Under the pieces are notes generated by a model. It was not told the DNA's origin and did not search any database. It saw nothing but the letters and a program-made list of their open reading frames with translations. Both the position numbers and the translations under genes were made by a program. Shown here one piece after another: positions 5,422 through 11,555 of a stretch of DNA of 11,555 nucleotides. Numbering within the stretch: position 1 is the stretch's first letter; each line of letters opens with the position of its first letter. The stretch comes from Chth-196 sp044370935. Its GTDB lineage: Bacteria > Verrucomicrobiota > Verrucomicrobiia > Chthoniobacterales > Chthoniobacteraceae. Where the stretch lies: contig JBILUQ010000115.1 of the NCBI GenBank assembly GCA_044370935.1, forward strand, positions 1 to 11,555, in the 5' to 3' direction.

Positions 5422-6330
5422 ATGGCCATTCTTGTCACTCCGCAAACCCGAATCCTCGTCCAAGGCATCACCGGTAGCTTTGGCGCCAAACACGCACAGC
5501 TCTCACTTGACTATGGATCGAAGATCGTCGCAGGTGTAACTCCCGGAAAAGGAGGTCAGTTTTTTGAGCACGGTTCGCACAAAGTGCCAATCTTTGACAC
5601 AGTCGAAGAAGCCGCCCGCGAAACCGGCGCGACGGTATCAGTGGTGTTCGTCCCGCCTCCATTTGCGGCCGATGCGATCTTGGAGTCCGCCGACTCGAAT
5701 CTCGATCTTGTGGTGGCAATCACCGAGGGAATTCCGGTGAATGACATGGTGCGCGTGAAACGAAAAATTGTCGGCGGGAAGACCCGTTTGATCGGCCCCA
5801 ATTGCCCGGGAGTGGTGACGCCTGGAGAGGGCCCAAACTCACAAGGAGGTTGCCGTATCGGGATCGCTCCGGGATACATTCACAAGAAGGGAAACGTCGG
5901 GGTGGTCTCTCGCTCAGGAACTTTGACCTACGAAGCTGTTTGGCAGTTAACCTCGCGAGGGTACGGCCAATCCACCTGCGTTGGAATCGGAGGCGATCCA
6001 GTCAACGGCACTTCACATCTCGATGTCTTGAAGATGTTTAACGAAGACCCTGAGACCGAGGCGATCATCTTGATCGGAGAAATCGGCGGATCAGCCGAGG
6101 AGGAGGCTGCCGAATGGGCGGCCGCAAACTGCAAGAAACCCATCGCAGGATTCATTGCCGGCGCCACGGCGCCTCCCGGCCGCCGGATGGGCCACGCAGG
6201 CGCAATCGTCTCAGGCGGAAAGGGAACCGCAGCGGGCAAGTTTGCCGCGTTCAGAGCTGCAGGCATCGCAGTCGCAGAAACGCCATCCGTGATGGCTGAA
6301 ACCTTGCTTAAGCGCTGGGGCAAACTCTAA
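5422..6330 (+). CDS. sucD: Succinyl-CoA synthetase, alpha subunit
   Basis: The alpha subunit carries the CoA-binding Rossmann domain (QGITGSFGAKH near the N-terminus, VAGVTPGKGG) and the ligase domain with the phosphohistidine: H258 in GRRMGHAGAIVSGGKG is the residue transiently phosphorylated during catalysis. IGPNCPGVVTPG, VGVVSRSGTLTYEA and GEIGGSAEEEAAEW are family signatures. At 302 residues it is slightly longer than E. coli SucD, partly because of an inserted loop of about seven residues (137-143, GPNSQGG) between VTPGE and CRIGIAPG. It begins 57 nt after sucC with a pyrimidine-rich leader and no Shine-Dalgarno, and citrate synthase follows after 60 nt. Co-transcription with sucC is very likely because the two form one heteromeric enzyme. 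Confidence 0.97.
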   Translation: MAILVTPQTRILVQGITGSFGAKHAQLSLDYGSKIVAGVTPGKGGQFFEHGSHKVPIFDTVEEAARETGATVSVVFVPPPFAADAILESADSNLDLVVAITEGIPVNDMVRVKRKIVGGKTRLIGPNCPGVVTPGEGPNSQGGCRIGIAPGYIHKKGNVGVVSRSGTLTYEAVWQLTSRGYGQSTCVGIGGDPVNGTSHLDVLKMFNEDPETEAIILIGEIGGSAEEEAAEWAAANCKKPIAGFIAGATAPPGRRMGHAGAIVSGGKGTAAGKFAAFRAAGIAVAETPSVMAETLLKRWGKL

Positions 6331-6390
6331 GATTCAGAATGGATCAGGCCCTCCTCTCCTGGCCAATCACTACCAACACCCTATCTCGCC

Positions 6391-7503
6391 ATGACTCTCG
6401 TCGCTAAAGGTCTCGAAGGAATCGTCGCCAACTCCACATCTATCTCCGATGTTCGCGGGGATATTGGACAACTGATTTACGCCGGATACGACATCAACGA
6501 GCTCGCTGGGAAGGTGAGTTTCGAGGAGATCATCCACCTGCTTTGGCACGGCGAGCTTCCCTCTCAGGCCCAGCTAGACACGCTCACCGCCAAACTTCGG
6601 GCAGAGCGTTCGCTTCCCGCAGAAATCATAAGCTTCCTCAAAACAGTCCCCCACACAGCATGCCCGATGGATGTCATCAGAACGGGTGTATCAATGCTCG
6701 GACTGTTTGATTCGAACAAGGGCGATGCGAACTATGACAGAGCCGTTTCTATCACAGCAAAGATAGGACTGATCGCGGCATACTTCCACAGGCTGCGCCA
6801 AGGCAAAGATCTTCCCGTGATTCGGAAGGATCTAAGCGAGGCCGGCCATTTTCTCTACTTGATCAACGGCGAAGCACCAACAAAGGAAGCAACTGACACG
6901 CTCGATATCGCATACGTTCTGCACGCCGATCACGGAATGAACGCTAGTACGTTTTCGGCGCGTGTGACTGTGGCTACTTTGAGCGACGTTTTTTCCGCTA
7001 TCACATCCGCCATTGGCACTCTCAAAGGGCCCTTACACGGCGGCGCGAACGAGGGGGTGATCCACATGCTCCAGGAAATTGGATCTGAGGACCGCGTTGA
7101 CCCCTGGCTGGAAGAACAATTTGCGAAGAAGGCCAAGATCATGGGAATCGGCCATCGCGTTTACAAAGTTCTCGATCCGCGCGCCCCGCATCTCCGCAAC
7201 ATGGCGATCAAACTTACCGAACAGCTTGGTGAGCCAAAGTGGATCCGCATGAGCGAGCGCATCGCAGAGGTCATGCGTGAGCGGAAGCATCTCAACGCTA
7301 ACGTGGATTTTTACTCCGCAACCGTTTACTACTCGCTGGGAATTCCCACCGATCTATTCACTCCAATTTTTGCGATTTCACGCACTGCAGGATGGACAGC
7401 ACACGTCCTAGAGCAACTCGCTGACAATCGCCTCTACCGACCCTTGAGCGAATACACCGGGCCAGCGGTTGGAAAGACCGTCAAGCCTATCTCGGAACGC
7501 TAA
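6391..7503 (+). CDS. gltA: Citrate synthase (short bacterial/archaeal type)
   Basis: Condenses acetyl-CoA with oxaloacetate to citrate, the entry step of the TCA cycle. The 370-residue length matches the short dimeric type (Bacillus CitZ-like) rather than the roughly 427-residue E. coli type. The start MTLVAKGLEGIVANSTSISDV is characteristic. Catalytic residues are visible: H216 in GPLHGGANE, H255 in GIGHRVYK and D306 in NVDFYSATVYY. LHADHGMNAST (from 177) and a C-terminal RTAGWTAHVLEQ with a substrate-binding arginine are also present. Methylcitrate synthase (PrpC) shares these features, but the direct sucCD neighbours and the lack of prp genes favour citrate synthase. It sits 60 nt after sucD; the leader is pyrimidine-rich with no Shine-Dalgarno. 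It is probably the last gene of the operon, since hairpins follow and the next gene is on the other strand. Confidence 0.95.
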   Translation: MTLVAKGLEGIVANSTSISDVRGDIGQLIYAGYDINELAGKVSFEEIIHLLWHGELPSQAQLDTLTAKLRAERSLPAEIISFLKTVPHTACPMDVIRTGVSMLGLFDSNKGDANYDRAVSITAKIGLIAAYFHRLRQGKDLPVIRKDLSEAGHFLYLINGEAPTKEATDTLDIAYVLHADHGMNASTFSARVTVATLSDVFSAITSAIGTLKGPLHGGANEGVIHMLQEIGSEDRVDPWLEEQFAKKAKIMGIGHRVYKVLDPRAPHLRNMAIKLTEQLGEPKWIRMSERIAEVMRERKHLNANVDFYSATVYYSLGIPTDLFTPIFAISRTAGWTAHVLEQLADNRLYRPLSEYTGPAVGKTVKPISER

Positions 7504-7540
7504 CCGAAAAGCGGGCGCTTATCTCCATAAACACTCTCCA

Positions 7541-7569
7541 GCTGATTTAATCAGCGGCGATTTATTTCT
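7541..7569 (+). terminator. Candidate terminator after citrate synthase
   Basis: GCTGAT (7541-7546) and ATCAGC (7550-7555) form a perfect 6-bp hairpin with a 3-nt loop, 37 nt after the stop codon. GGCGATTTATTTCTG follows, so the T-rich stretch is delayed and broken. It could also fold the other way for the convergent gene, though that gene's stop lies far to the right. Confidence 0.35.
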
Positions 7570-7821
7570 GCCAGACTCGGACGTAATCAAAAACAACCGA
7601 GTCAAGCGGACTGGCTTGCTGGATTTTTCCCGAACGTGGCGACACTCTGAACGTTGGGTACGATAAACATGATGGAATCTATCTTTGCCACACGCTGAAA
7701 TTACGAGCCAGCTTCGGGCAGACCTTTGAGGAGAACTCCGAGCGCGCTTGAACTCTAAGCGCACTTGGAGTGCTGACTGCCGAAACTTTTCTCCCAAAAA
7801 ATTCCATCTTCATTCCTCGCC
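7556..7821. other. Structured convergent gene-free stretch
   Basis: No supported gene lies between the citrate synthase hairpin and the CDGSH gene stop. Several perfect inverted repeats are visible. GCCAG (7570-7574) pairs with CTGGC (7611-7615) and encloses ACTCGG/CCGAGT (7575-7580 with 7597-7602), followed by a T5 run at 7625-7629. GCGCTT/AAGCGC pairs at 7744-7749 with 7757-7762. An overlapping, mutually exclusive GCACT/AGTGC pair lies at 7761-7765 with 7769-7773. An A6 run at 7797-7802 reads as T6 for the minus-strand transcript. These probably serve as bidirectional transcript ends; a small RNA cannot be excluded. Confidence 0.4.
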
Positions 7822-8061
7822 TTAAAGCTTGGAATGACCGCCGTCGCAGAGCGCTCCTTTCGCGCTGTTTTTGCATCCGCAAAAATAGACGGTACCTTCC
7901 TTCTCCGCTTTGTAAGGCGTTGGAGAAAATCCGCTCCCCTTGTGAGAACCATCGCAAAGCGGCTGCGACGAACTTAGTCCACAGGAACACCAATAGTACG
8001 TTTTTCCTGCTTCAACCTGCACGGGGTAAGGTCCTTTTTGGGCGACTTTTGGAGTGGGCAT
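7822..8061 (-). CDS. Tandem CDGSH-type iron-sulfur protein
   Basis: This small protein of 79 residues has two complete CDGSH iron-sulfur motifs. The first is CSCGLSSSQPLCDGSH, with ligands C25, C27, C36 and H40; the second is CGCKNSAKGALCDGGH, with C61, C63, C72 and H76. Each 3Cys-1His set is expected to hold one redox-active, pH-sensitive [2Fe-2S] cluster. Two motifs in one chain without a membrane anchor resembles the CISD3/MiNT type rather than the membrane-anchored mitoNEET. ATG 8061 was chosen; a TTG two codons upstream (8067) is possible. Cytoplasmic location is expected, since no signal or transmembrane segment is seen. The gene is divergent from apaG across about 160 bp. The cellular role of bacterial CDGSH proteins is not settled; electron or cluster transfer is the usual suggestion. 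Confidence 0.92.
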   Translation of the reverse strand: MPTPKVAQKGPYPVQVEAGKTYYWCSCGLSSSQPLCDGSHKGSGFSPTPYKAEKEGTVYFCGCKNSAKGALCDGGHSKL

Positions 8062-8220
8062 ATGCAACCCCAGTTACACCAGGCACCAACACAAGGAAAG
8101 GAAGTAAATCATCCAGTAGGCGCCGCCACCCGCATCTCCTCGATGCCCAAAGTCTCTTCCAGCAGTAAACCCTGCCGATATACAGTGTTCAATCGAGCTT
8201 CTTTGTGAAAACCTATTAAC

Positions 8221-8592
8221 ATGATTCCCGAACTCGAAGGATTGCGGGTAACCGTGGATCAGGTGATTTACACGCCGCACTTGGACGCTCCAAAGGAGCG
8301 TCCTTTCCCGTTTGTCTACCACATTACCATACATAACCAATCCGATGTTGCCGTGACTATTCGCGGCAGAAAGTGGGTCGTAACTGGGAAGGACGGCTCC
8401 TGCATTGTGGTCGAGGGCGATGGAGTCGTTGGTCAATTTCCGTTTTTGGAACCCGGCGATACATTTTCGTACAACAGCTACCATGTCATCGCCTGCGATA
8501 GCGTCGTGGAGGGAGCCTATCTTGCGACTACAGAAAAGAACCACCCGGTGCTGACTCGAATCCCTCAATTCGAGCTCCACAAACCAATTTGA
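8221..8592 (+). CDS. apaG: ApaG family protein (DUF525)
   Basis: This protein of 123 residues is the usual size for ApaG (E. coli 125). It is a single all-beta, fibronectin-like domain. Visible family features are PFVYHITIHNQSDVAVTIRGRKWVVTG in two strands, the glycine-rich VEGDGVVGQFPFLEPGD, FSYNSYHVI, and a C-terminal strand region, VEGAYLATTE. The family is linked to Co2+/Mg2+ sensitivity in enterobacteria, and the same domain occurs in eukaryotic F-box and polymerase-interacting proteins, but its biochemical activity is not well defined. ATG 8221 begins right at the domain, as in other members; no Shine-Dalgarno is visible. It stands alone, divergent from the CDGSH gene. A T7 run at 8607-8613 follows the stop but no stable hairpin precedes it. 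Confidence 0.93.
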   Translation: MIPELEGLRVTVDQVIYTPHLDAPKERPFPFVYHITIHNQSDVAVTIRGRKWVVTGKDGSCIVVEGDGVVGQFPFLEPGDTFSYNSYHVIACDSVVEGAYLATTEKNHPVLTRIPQFELHKPI

Positions 8593-8674
8593 CTTCACAA
8601 ACTATCTTTTTTTGATCGCCCATACAGCTTAGGTTCGCGAAACGCTCCAGCCTGTCGCACATAAATGCATCCAG

Positions 8675-8842
8675 ATGAATGTCGAGCGACGTATTTCGAG
8701 CGTCATGCACGCTCCAATCAATTACATCGACGCATTGCATCTAACCCTCCGGGTGCTTTCAAAAGTGAGTTTGTCCTTCCTGCCCGTGCTACCGATGCTC
8801 GCAGTTCTAGCGGCTAGCCTGCGCTTCTTTCCAAAACGCTGA
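8675..8842 (+). CDS. Possible small membrane protein (55 aa, doubtful)
   Basis: An uninterrupted 55-codon frame from ATG 8675 to TGA 8840-8842. The first 30 residues are mixed, and a strongly hydrophobic stretch follows (about 31-51, with SFLPVLPMLAVLAASL) ending in a basic FFPKR tail, which looks like a single transmembrane helix followed by a positive end. It sits in an otherwise empty stretch between apaG and the convergent lipoprotein gene, and a 7-bp inverted repeat (GCTGACT 8838-8844 with AGTCAGC 8873-8879) covers its end. There is no Shine-Dalgarno and I recognise no family. A chance ORF of this length is quite possible; 8593-8674 holds nothing else I can support. Confidence 0.27.
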   Translation: MNVERRISSVMHAPINYIDALHLTLRVLSKVSLSFLPVLPMLAVLAASLRFFPKR

Positions 8843-8882
8843 CTGCGCCACTTGGTCGAGGCTTTACGGGAGAGTCAGCCCC

Positions 8883-9248
8883 TCATGGATAAACTAACGC
8901 GGCCCGAAGATCCACGGCCGTCACCCTCTCACCGTTATGAAGGATGGCTACATCCCATCGGCGCTTAATCATCTGACCGTCATCGCGAACGCATCTCAGA
9001 TAATCTACCCTTCGCTGCTGCCTCCAAACTCCAGCTTTCACCTGTTCGCAAGAAAATCCTTTTTCTCGCATGATCTCATGAGCGTCGGCCAGCAAAGTCC
9101 CACGCGGAACTGCCTGCTCGAGCTGAAGCCGCATCTGCTGCGGCGAATCAATGTCGAACGAACTCCGATGAGGCGCACACGCCATTAGACACAACGCCCA
9201 GACCAGAATAAGCAGGTAGGAGAAAGGGGCAGCTGACTGCCGGACCAC
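8883..9248 (-). CDS. Probable lipoprotein of unknown function (BamE-like fold suspected)
   Basis: From GTG 9248 the product is 121 residues and begins with a textbook lipoprotein signal: a short n-region with one arginine, a hydrophobic core, YLLILVWALCL, and the lipobox LMA-C with the modified cysteine at residue 24. The mature part contains RGTLLADAHEIMREKGFSC, a helix pair followed by a strand region, then strands around DVAILHNGERVTAV. This layout (glycine, helix, glycine-phenylalanine turn, antiparallel strands) resembles the small BamE/SmpA-type domain, but that is only an impression. An in-frame ATG at 9356 would add 36 residues before the signal and spoil the lipoprotein architecture, so it is disfavoured. 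It lies downstream of the omega-amidase gene on the same strand across a 208-bp gap. No specific function is assigned. Confidence 0.62.
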   Translation of the reverse strand: MVRQSAAPFSYLLILVWALCLMACAPHRSSFDIDSPQQMRLQLEQAVPRGTLLADAHEIMREKGFSCEQVKAGVWRQQRRVDYLRCVRDDGQMIKRRWDVAILHNGERVTAVDLRAALVYP

Positions 9249-9456
9249 ACAGCAGCTCTCGTGAAGAGCTATCTGCGCCACCTTAAACTTCGAGGTATCG
9301 CGAATGTCTAAATCAATTCGGTCGCCCGCCAATCTACCAAAATATCTTACTTTCATCCAGCTTTCTCACTGGATCGGATTCACTCGGCTGACAGGCCGTA
9401 CCGGCGAGATCGCTCCCTGCTACGACCTGCTCTTGGAGCTATCGGCCGCCAAGATT
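9249..9456 (-). other. Spacer between omega-amidase and lipoprotein genes
   Basis: 208 bp on the minus strand between the omega-amidase stop and the chosen lipoprotein start. It is open in the lipoprotein frame back to ATG 9356, and a 56-codon plus-strand frame also crosses it (9304-9474). Neither has recognisable content. No clear hairpin terminator or promoter was seen. Confidence 0.35.
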
Positions 9457-10218
9457 CTAAATTGCATCATCTAAAAAAGGCATCTGTTCCCGGTACTGAC
9501 GCATGGACTCCAAATCCAATTCTGCACCAATGACGCACTCGCGATCCGCGGCATCAACAATCACTTCGCCCAGAGGGTTCACGATCATGCTTCGCCCTGA
9601 GTAGTGCAGTTGAGGATCACTTCCGATCCGATTCACCCCAGCGACATAACACTGATTCTCAATCGCACGCGCCTGAAGCAGCTTCACCGAGTGTGAAAGT
9701 CTGGCGTTCGGCCAACTAGCGATAAAGGTCATCAGATGCGGACGCTTTTTTGCCGCGACACGTTGCCTCTCAGGAAAGCGGAGATCGTAGCAAATGAACG
9801 GCGCGACAAGAACGCCACCCCATTCAAAAATTATCGTTTCAGTTCCCGACTCGTAATGGGCGCCCTCGCCACCCGGCGTAAAAAGCTGCAGCTTGCGGTA
9901 GCAGGCTAGTAGATTTCCCTCTGGCGAAACCACCAAAGCTTCATTCCTCCCTCGCCCCTGATGACCGCGAGAAACCACGCCGCCCATTACAAACACGCCC
10001 TTCCTTCGCGCAATATTGGAGAGGAAAGCTCGGACCGGACCAACCTCGGCCTCGGCGATCATCGGAACATTCAAGCTGAACCCGCTTGAGAACATCTCTG
10101 GCAGCAAAATCAAAGATCTTTGCTTCAGTTCCGCTTTGTCCAAAAGCCCTTCAACCCGGCGAAAGTTTTCCTCTCTGTTCTCCCAGACTATGTCGTGCTG
10201 ACAGCAGTACACTTTCAT
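9457..10218 (-). CDS. Carbon-nitrogen hydrolase, omega-amidase (YafV/Nit2) type
   Basis: A 253-residue nitrilase-superfamily amidase. The Glu-Lys-Cys catalytic triad is visible: E41 in LLPEMFSSGFS, K109 in CYRKLQLF and C143 in FICYDLRFPE; E118 in the GEGAHYESG segment is the family's auxiliary glutamate. ARAIENQCYVAGVNRIG and YSGRSMIVNPLGE are typical of the YafV/Nit2/MtnU branch, which hydrolyses omega-amides of 2-oxo acids such as 2-oxoglutaramate or 2-oxosuccinamate, and the methionine-derived amide in transamination-based methionine salvage. The length equals that of E. coli YafV (about 256). No aminotransferase or mtn gene adjoins it. The start ATG 10218 gives the standard N-terminal strand MKVYCCQHD. 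It is cytoplasmic, with no signal peptide. The exact substrate is inferred from the family. Confidence 0.9.
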   Translation of the reverse strand: MKVYCCQHDIVWENREENFRRVEGLLDKAELKQRSLILLPEMFSSGFSLNVPMIAEAEVGPVRAFLSNIARRKGVFVMGGVVSRGHQGRGRNEALVVSPEGNLLACYRKLQLFTPGGEGAHYESGTETIIFEWGGVLVAPFICYDLRFPERQRVAAKKRPHLMTFIASWPNARLSHSVKLLQARAIENQCYVAGVNRIGSDPQLHYSGRSMIVNPLGEVIVDAADRECVIGAELDLESMRQYREQMPFLDDAI

Positions 10219-10490
10219 AATTTAAAGATTCAATGGCCTTAGGGTAGCGTTGCGCTCCGAATTTGACACTTGATGACTTGTGCGCAAATAGGGGTATCAC
10301 ACCATCGTTCTCGCTCAGGGTTAATGACTCAACCTTCCGATTTGGCTATGCATCCGAAATTCATGGCCGGACATCGATGCCAGATATTAAGCCAGAATTA
10401 TGGGCGGCACCGCTTCGCCAAACACTGGTTTATTGCTTTTCATTGACGCATCCAGTCATCCATCCTGCGAGCTGTAATCCAATCGATCCC
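10219..10490. promoter_or_regulatory. Divergent intergenic region (omega-amidase / MFS)
   Basis: 272 bp separate the two divergent starts and should carry both promoters. A consensus -35, TTGACA (10263-10268), is present on the plus strand, but the hexamer 17 nt downstream (AAATAG) is a poor -10. TTGACG (10443-10448) is another partial -35. The downstream MFS frame stays open upstream of its chosen start as far as an ATG at 10377. No operator or clear hairpin was identified. Confidence 0.35.
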
Positions 10491-11555
10491 ATGCCCCCCC
10501 ACTCTCCCTCCGAAATTTCATCCAACACTGGCCGCAACATGGCACTTCTTGCCGCATTTCTTGGCTGGTTGTTTGACGGTTTCGAAATGGGCCTTTTTCC
10601 ATTGATCGGGAAGCCGGCGCTCGAAGACCTACTCCCGGCGGCGAGCCCAGTCGTTGTCACCAACTGGTTCACGGTAATCATCGCAACTTTTCTAGTCGGA
10701 GCAGCCACAGGGGGAGTCATGTTCGGATGGCTCGGAGACCGGATCGGCAGAGTTCGAGCGATGAGCATCAGCATCTTTACCTACGCAGCTTTCACAGGTC
10801 TCTGCGGATTTGCGACGGAAGCCTGGCACATTGCAATCCTGCGCTTCATCGCATCCCTTGGCATGGGTGGAGAATGGGCGCTTGGAGTAGCGTTGGTAAA
10901 CGAACTGTGGACCAAAGGTAATCGCATCTGGGTTGCGGGAGCCATCGGCGCAGCGGCGAATCTCGGCTATTTGCTCGTCGCGTTTTTGAGCCTTGGACTC
11001 AACAGCTACATTCAATCATGGAGCGCAGGCTTTGTAGGTCTCGGTCTCCCCCAAGGCATGGTGGATAGTTTGTTTCGGAATACAGGCTGGCGATTCCTAA
11101 TGATCGCAGGAGCATTTCCTGCACTCTTGATATTTTTCATTCGGATCTTTGTTCCCGAGTCAGACAAGTGGGAACGGGAAAAGGCGGCAGGCACAACTTC
11201 GCACTGGGGAAACTCGGATCTGCTCGGAGTGCTAATTGGGGGACTTGCGGGGATGGTGATTATCTGGGCTTGGTCACCGATCGGACTTCAGTCTGCGTTG
11301 ATCGCCGGATTGATTACAGTTCCGGGACTTTTTGCGGTTATTTGGGGATACCTATTTCCCGTGAAACGTTATCTCTCAAGGGCGGATCAGGCTGGCGCTT
11401 TGGGTGAACTCAACCGCGATGGGGTGATCCGGCATATGTTGCTTGGAGCGGGTCTCACGGGCGTAGCACTTTTGGGAACATGGGGTGCGGCACAACAAGC
11501 TCCAAAGTGGGCGAGCGAACTTGACCCGAATGGTTGGACTTTTGTTCGCGAATAC
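10491..11555 (+). CDS. MFS transporter, N-terminal 355 residues (truncated by window edge)
   Basis: The frame runs from ATG 10491 through the right edge without a stop. The start MPPHSPSEISSNTGRN leads into helix 1 (MALLAAFLGWLFDGFEMGLF), with the buried aspartate typical of metabolite:H+ symporters. MFS motif A is clear between helices 2 and 3 (GWLGDRIGR, residues 79-87). LRFIASLGMGGEWALG (about 118-133) matches the RFxxGxGxGGEW signature of the carboxylate/sugar-acid symporter branches (NanT, ShiA and lactate-permease relatives). About eight hydrophobic helices are visible, with a longer polar stretch in mid-protein (ESDKWEREKAAG, after about 220). An in-frame ATG at 10377 would add 38 residues with no membrane character and is disfavoured. 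The substrate is unknown; the adjacent divergent omega-amidase is not informative enough to assign one. Confidence 0.85.
   Translation, partial: MPPHSPSEISSNTGRNMALLAAFLGWLFDGFEMGLFPLIGKPALEDLLPAASPVVVTNWFTVIIATFLVGAATGGVMFGWLGDRIGRVRAMSISIFTYAAFTGLCGFATEAWHIAILRFIASLGMGGEWALGVALVNELWTKGNRIWVAGAIGAAANLGYLLVAFLSLGLNSYIQSWSAGFVGLGLPQGMVDSLFRNTGWRFLMIAGAFPALLIFFIRIFVPESDKWEREKAAGTTSHWGNSDLLGVLIGGLAGMVIIWAWSPIGLQSALIAGLITVPGLFAVIWGYLFPVKRYLSRADQAGALGELNRDGVIRHMLLGAGLTGVALLGTWGAAQQAPKWASELDPNGWTFVREY

Noticed and set aside
7519..7993. Arginine-rich minus-strand ORFs downstream of and across the CDGSH gene
   Set aside because: They overlap one another, have out-of-frame shadow composition, and cross the clearly coding CDGSH frame.
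8074..8598. 174-codon minus-strand ORF opposite apaG
   Set aside because: It is the antisense shadow of apaG, which has clear family motifs in its own frame.
8593..8674. T7 run at 8607-8613 as an apaG terminator
   Set aside because: No stable hairpin was found immediately upstream of the T-run.
9249..9356. ATG 9356 as the start of the lipoprotein gene
   Set aside because: It would place 36 mostly charged residues in front of a perfect lipoprotein signal; GTG 9248 gives the correct signal architecture.
9304..9474. 56-codon plus-strand ORF (starts MSKSIRSPANLPKY)
   Set aside because: It overlaps the 3' end of the well-supported omega-amidase gene on the other strand, has no start signal and no recognisable domain, and its length is within chance expectation.
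10263..10291. Full sigma-70 promoter at TTGACA 10263
   Set aside because: The -35 is consensus, but the hexamer at 17-nt spacing (AAATAG) is a poor -10, so it is mentioned only within the intergenic entry.
10377..10490. In-frame N-terminal extension of the right-edge MFS gene from ATG 10377
   Set aside because: The 38 added residues are polar and cysteine/proline-containing, without membrane or targeting character, whereas ATG 10491 gives a normal short MFS N-terminus just before helix 1.

Overview
The window looks like a piece of a free-living, respiring Gram-negative-type chromosome. The best guess is Verrucomicrobiota (possibly Opitutae-like). This rests on the combination of a SAM-I riboswitch in front of a ThrC/MoaD/NIL cluster, a sucC-sucD-citrate synthase cluster, short pyrimidine-rich leaders with little Shine-Dalgarno sequence, and several family choices. 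None of these is a true taxonomic marker, so the assignment is tentative. No rRNA, tRNA, insertion sequence, CRISPR array or phage gene was seen.

Layout, left to right. (1) 3-1583: the C-terminal half of an MFS transporter, followed almost directly by a PAS-AraC regulator, probably one transcription unit. (2) 1629-3711: a clear SAM-I (S-box) riboswitch leader, then a threonine-synthase-family PLP enzyme, a MoaD/ThiS-like sulfur-carrier protein ending in Gly-Gly, and a small free-standing NIL-domain protein. (3) 3712-4176: a gene-free stretch with terminator-like hairpins at its left end, and a stem-loop plus a Shine-Dalgarno-led AUG-UAA start-stop element near its right end. (4) 4177-7503: sucC, sucD and citrate synthase, a TCA-cycle operon. 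(5) 7504-7821: a structured convergent gene-free stretch. (6) 7822-8592: a tandem-CDGSH iron-sulfur protein (minus strand), divergent from apaG (plus strand). (7) 8593-10218: a doubtful 55-residue membrane-type small ORF, a minus-strand probable lipoprotein of unknown function, and a minus-strand omega-amidase/nitrilase-family enzyme. (8) 10491 to the right edge: the first 355 residues of a second MFS transporter that runs off the window.

The most interesting unit is the SAM-responsive cluster. SAM-I riboswitches normally repress genes for methionine/SAM synthesis, sulfur assimilation or methionine uptake. Here the switch heads a gene that would be annotated as threonine synthase, followed by a protein-thiocarboxylate-type sulfur carrier and a NIL domain, a module otherwise seen in methionine import and in sulfur/homocysteine proteins. 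I infer that the ThrC-like enzyme may carry out, or take part in, sulfur transfer onto an activated homoserine (for example O-phosphohomoserine) to make homocysteine, with the MoaD-like protein as sulfur donor. The riboswitch has no obvious intrinsic terminator after it. Local complementarity suggests translational control instead.
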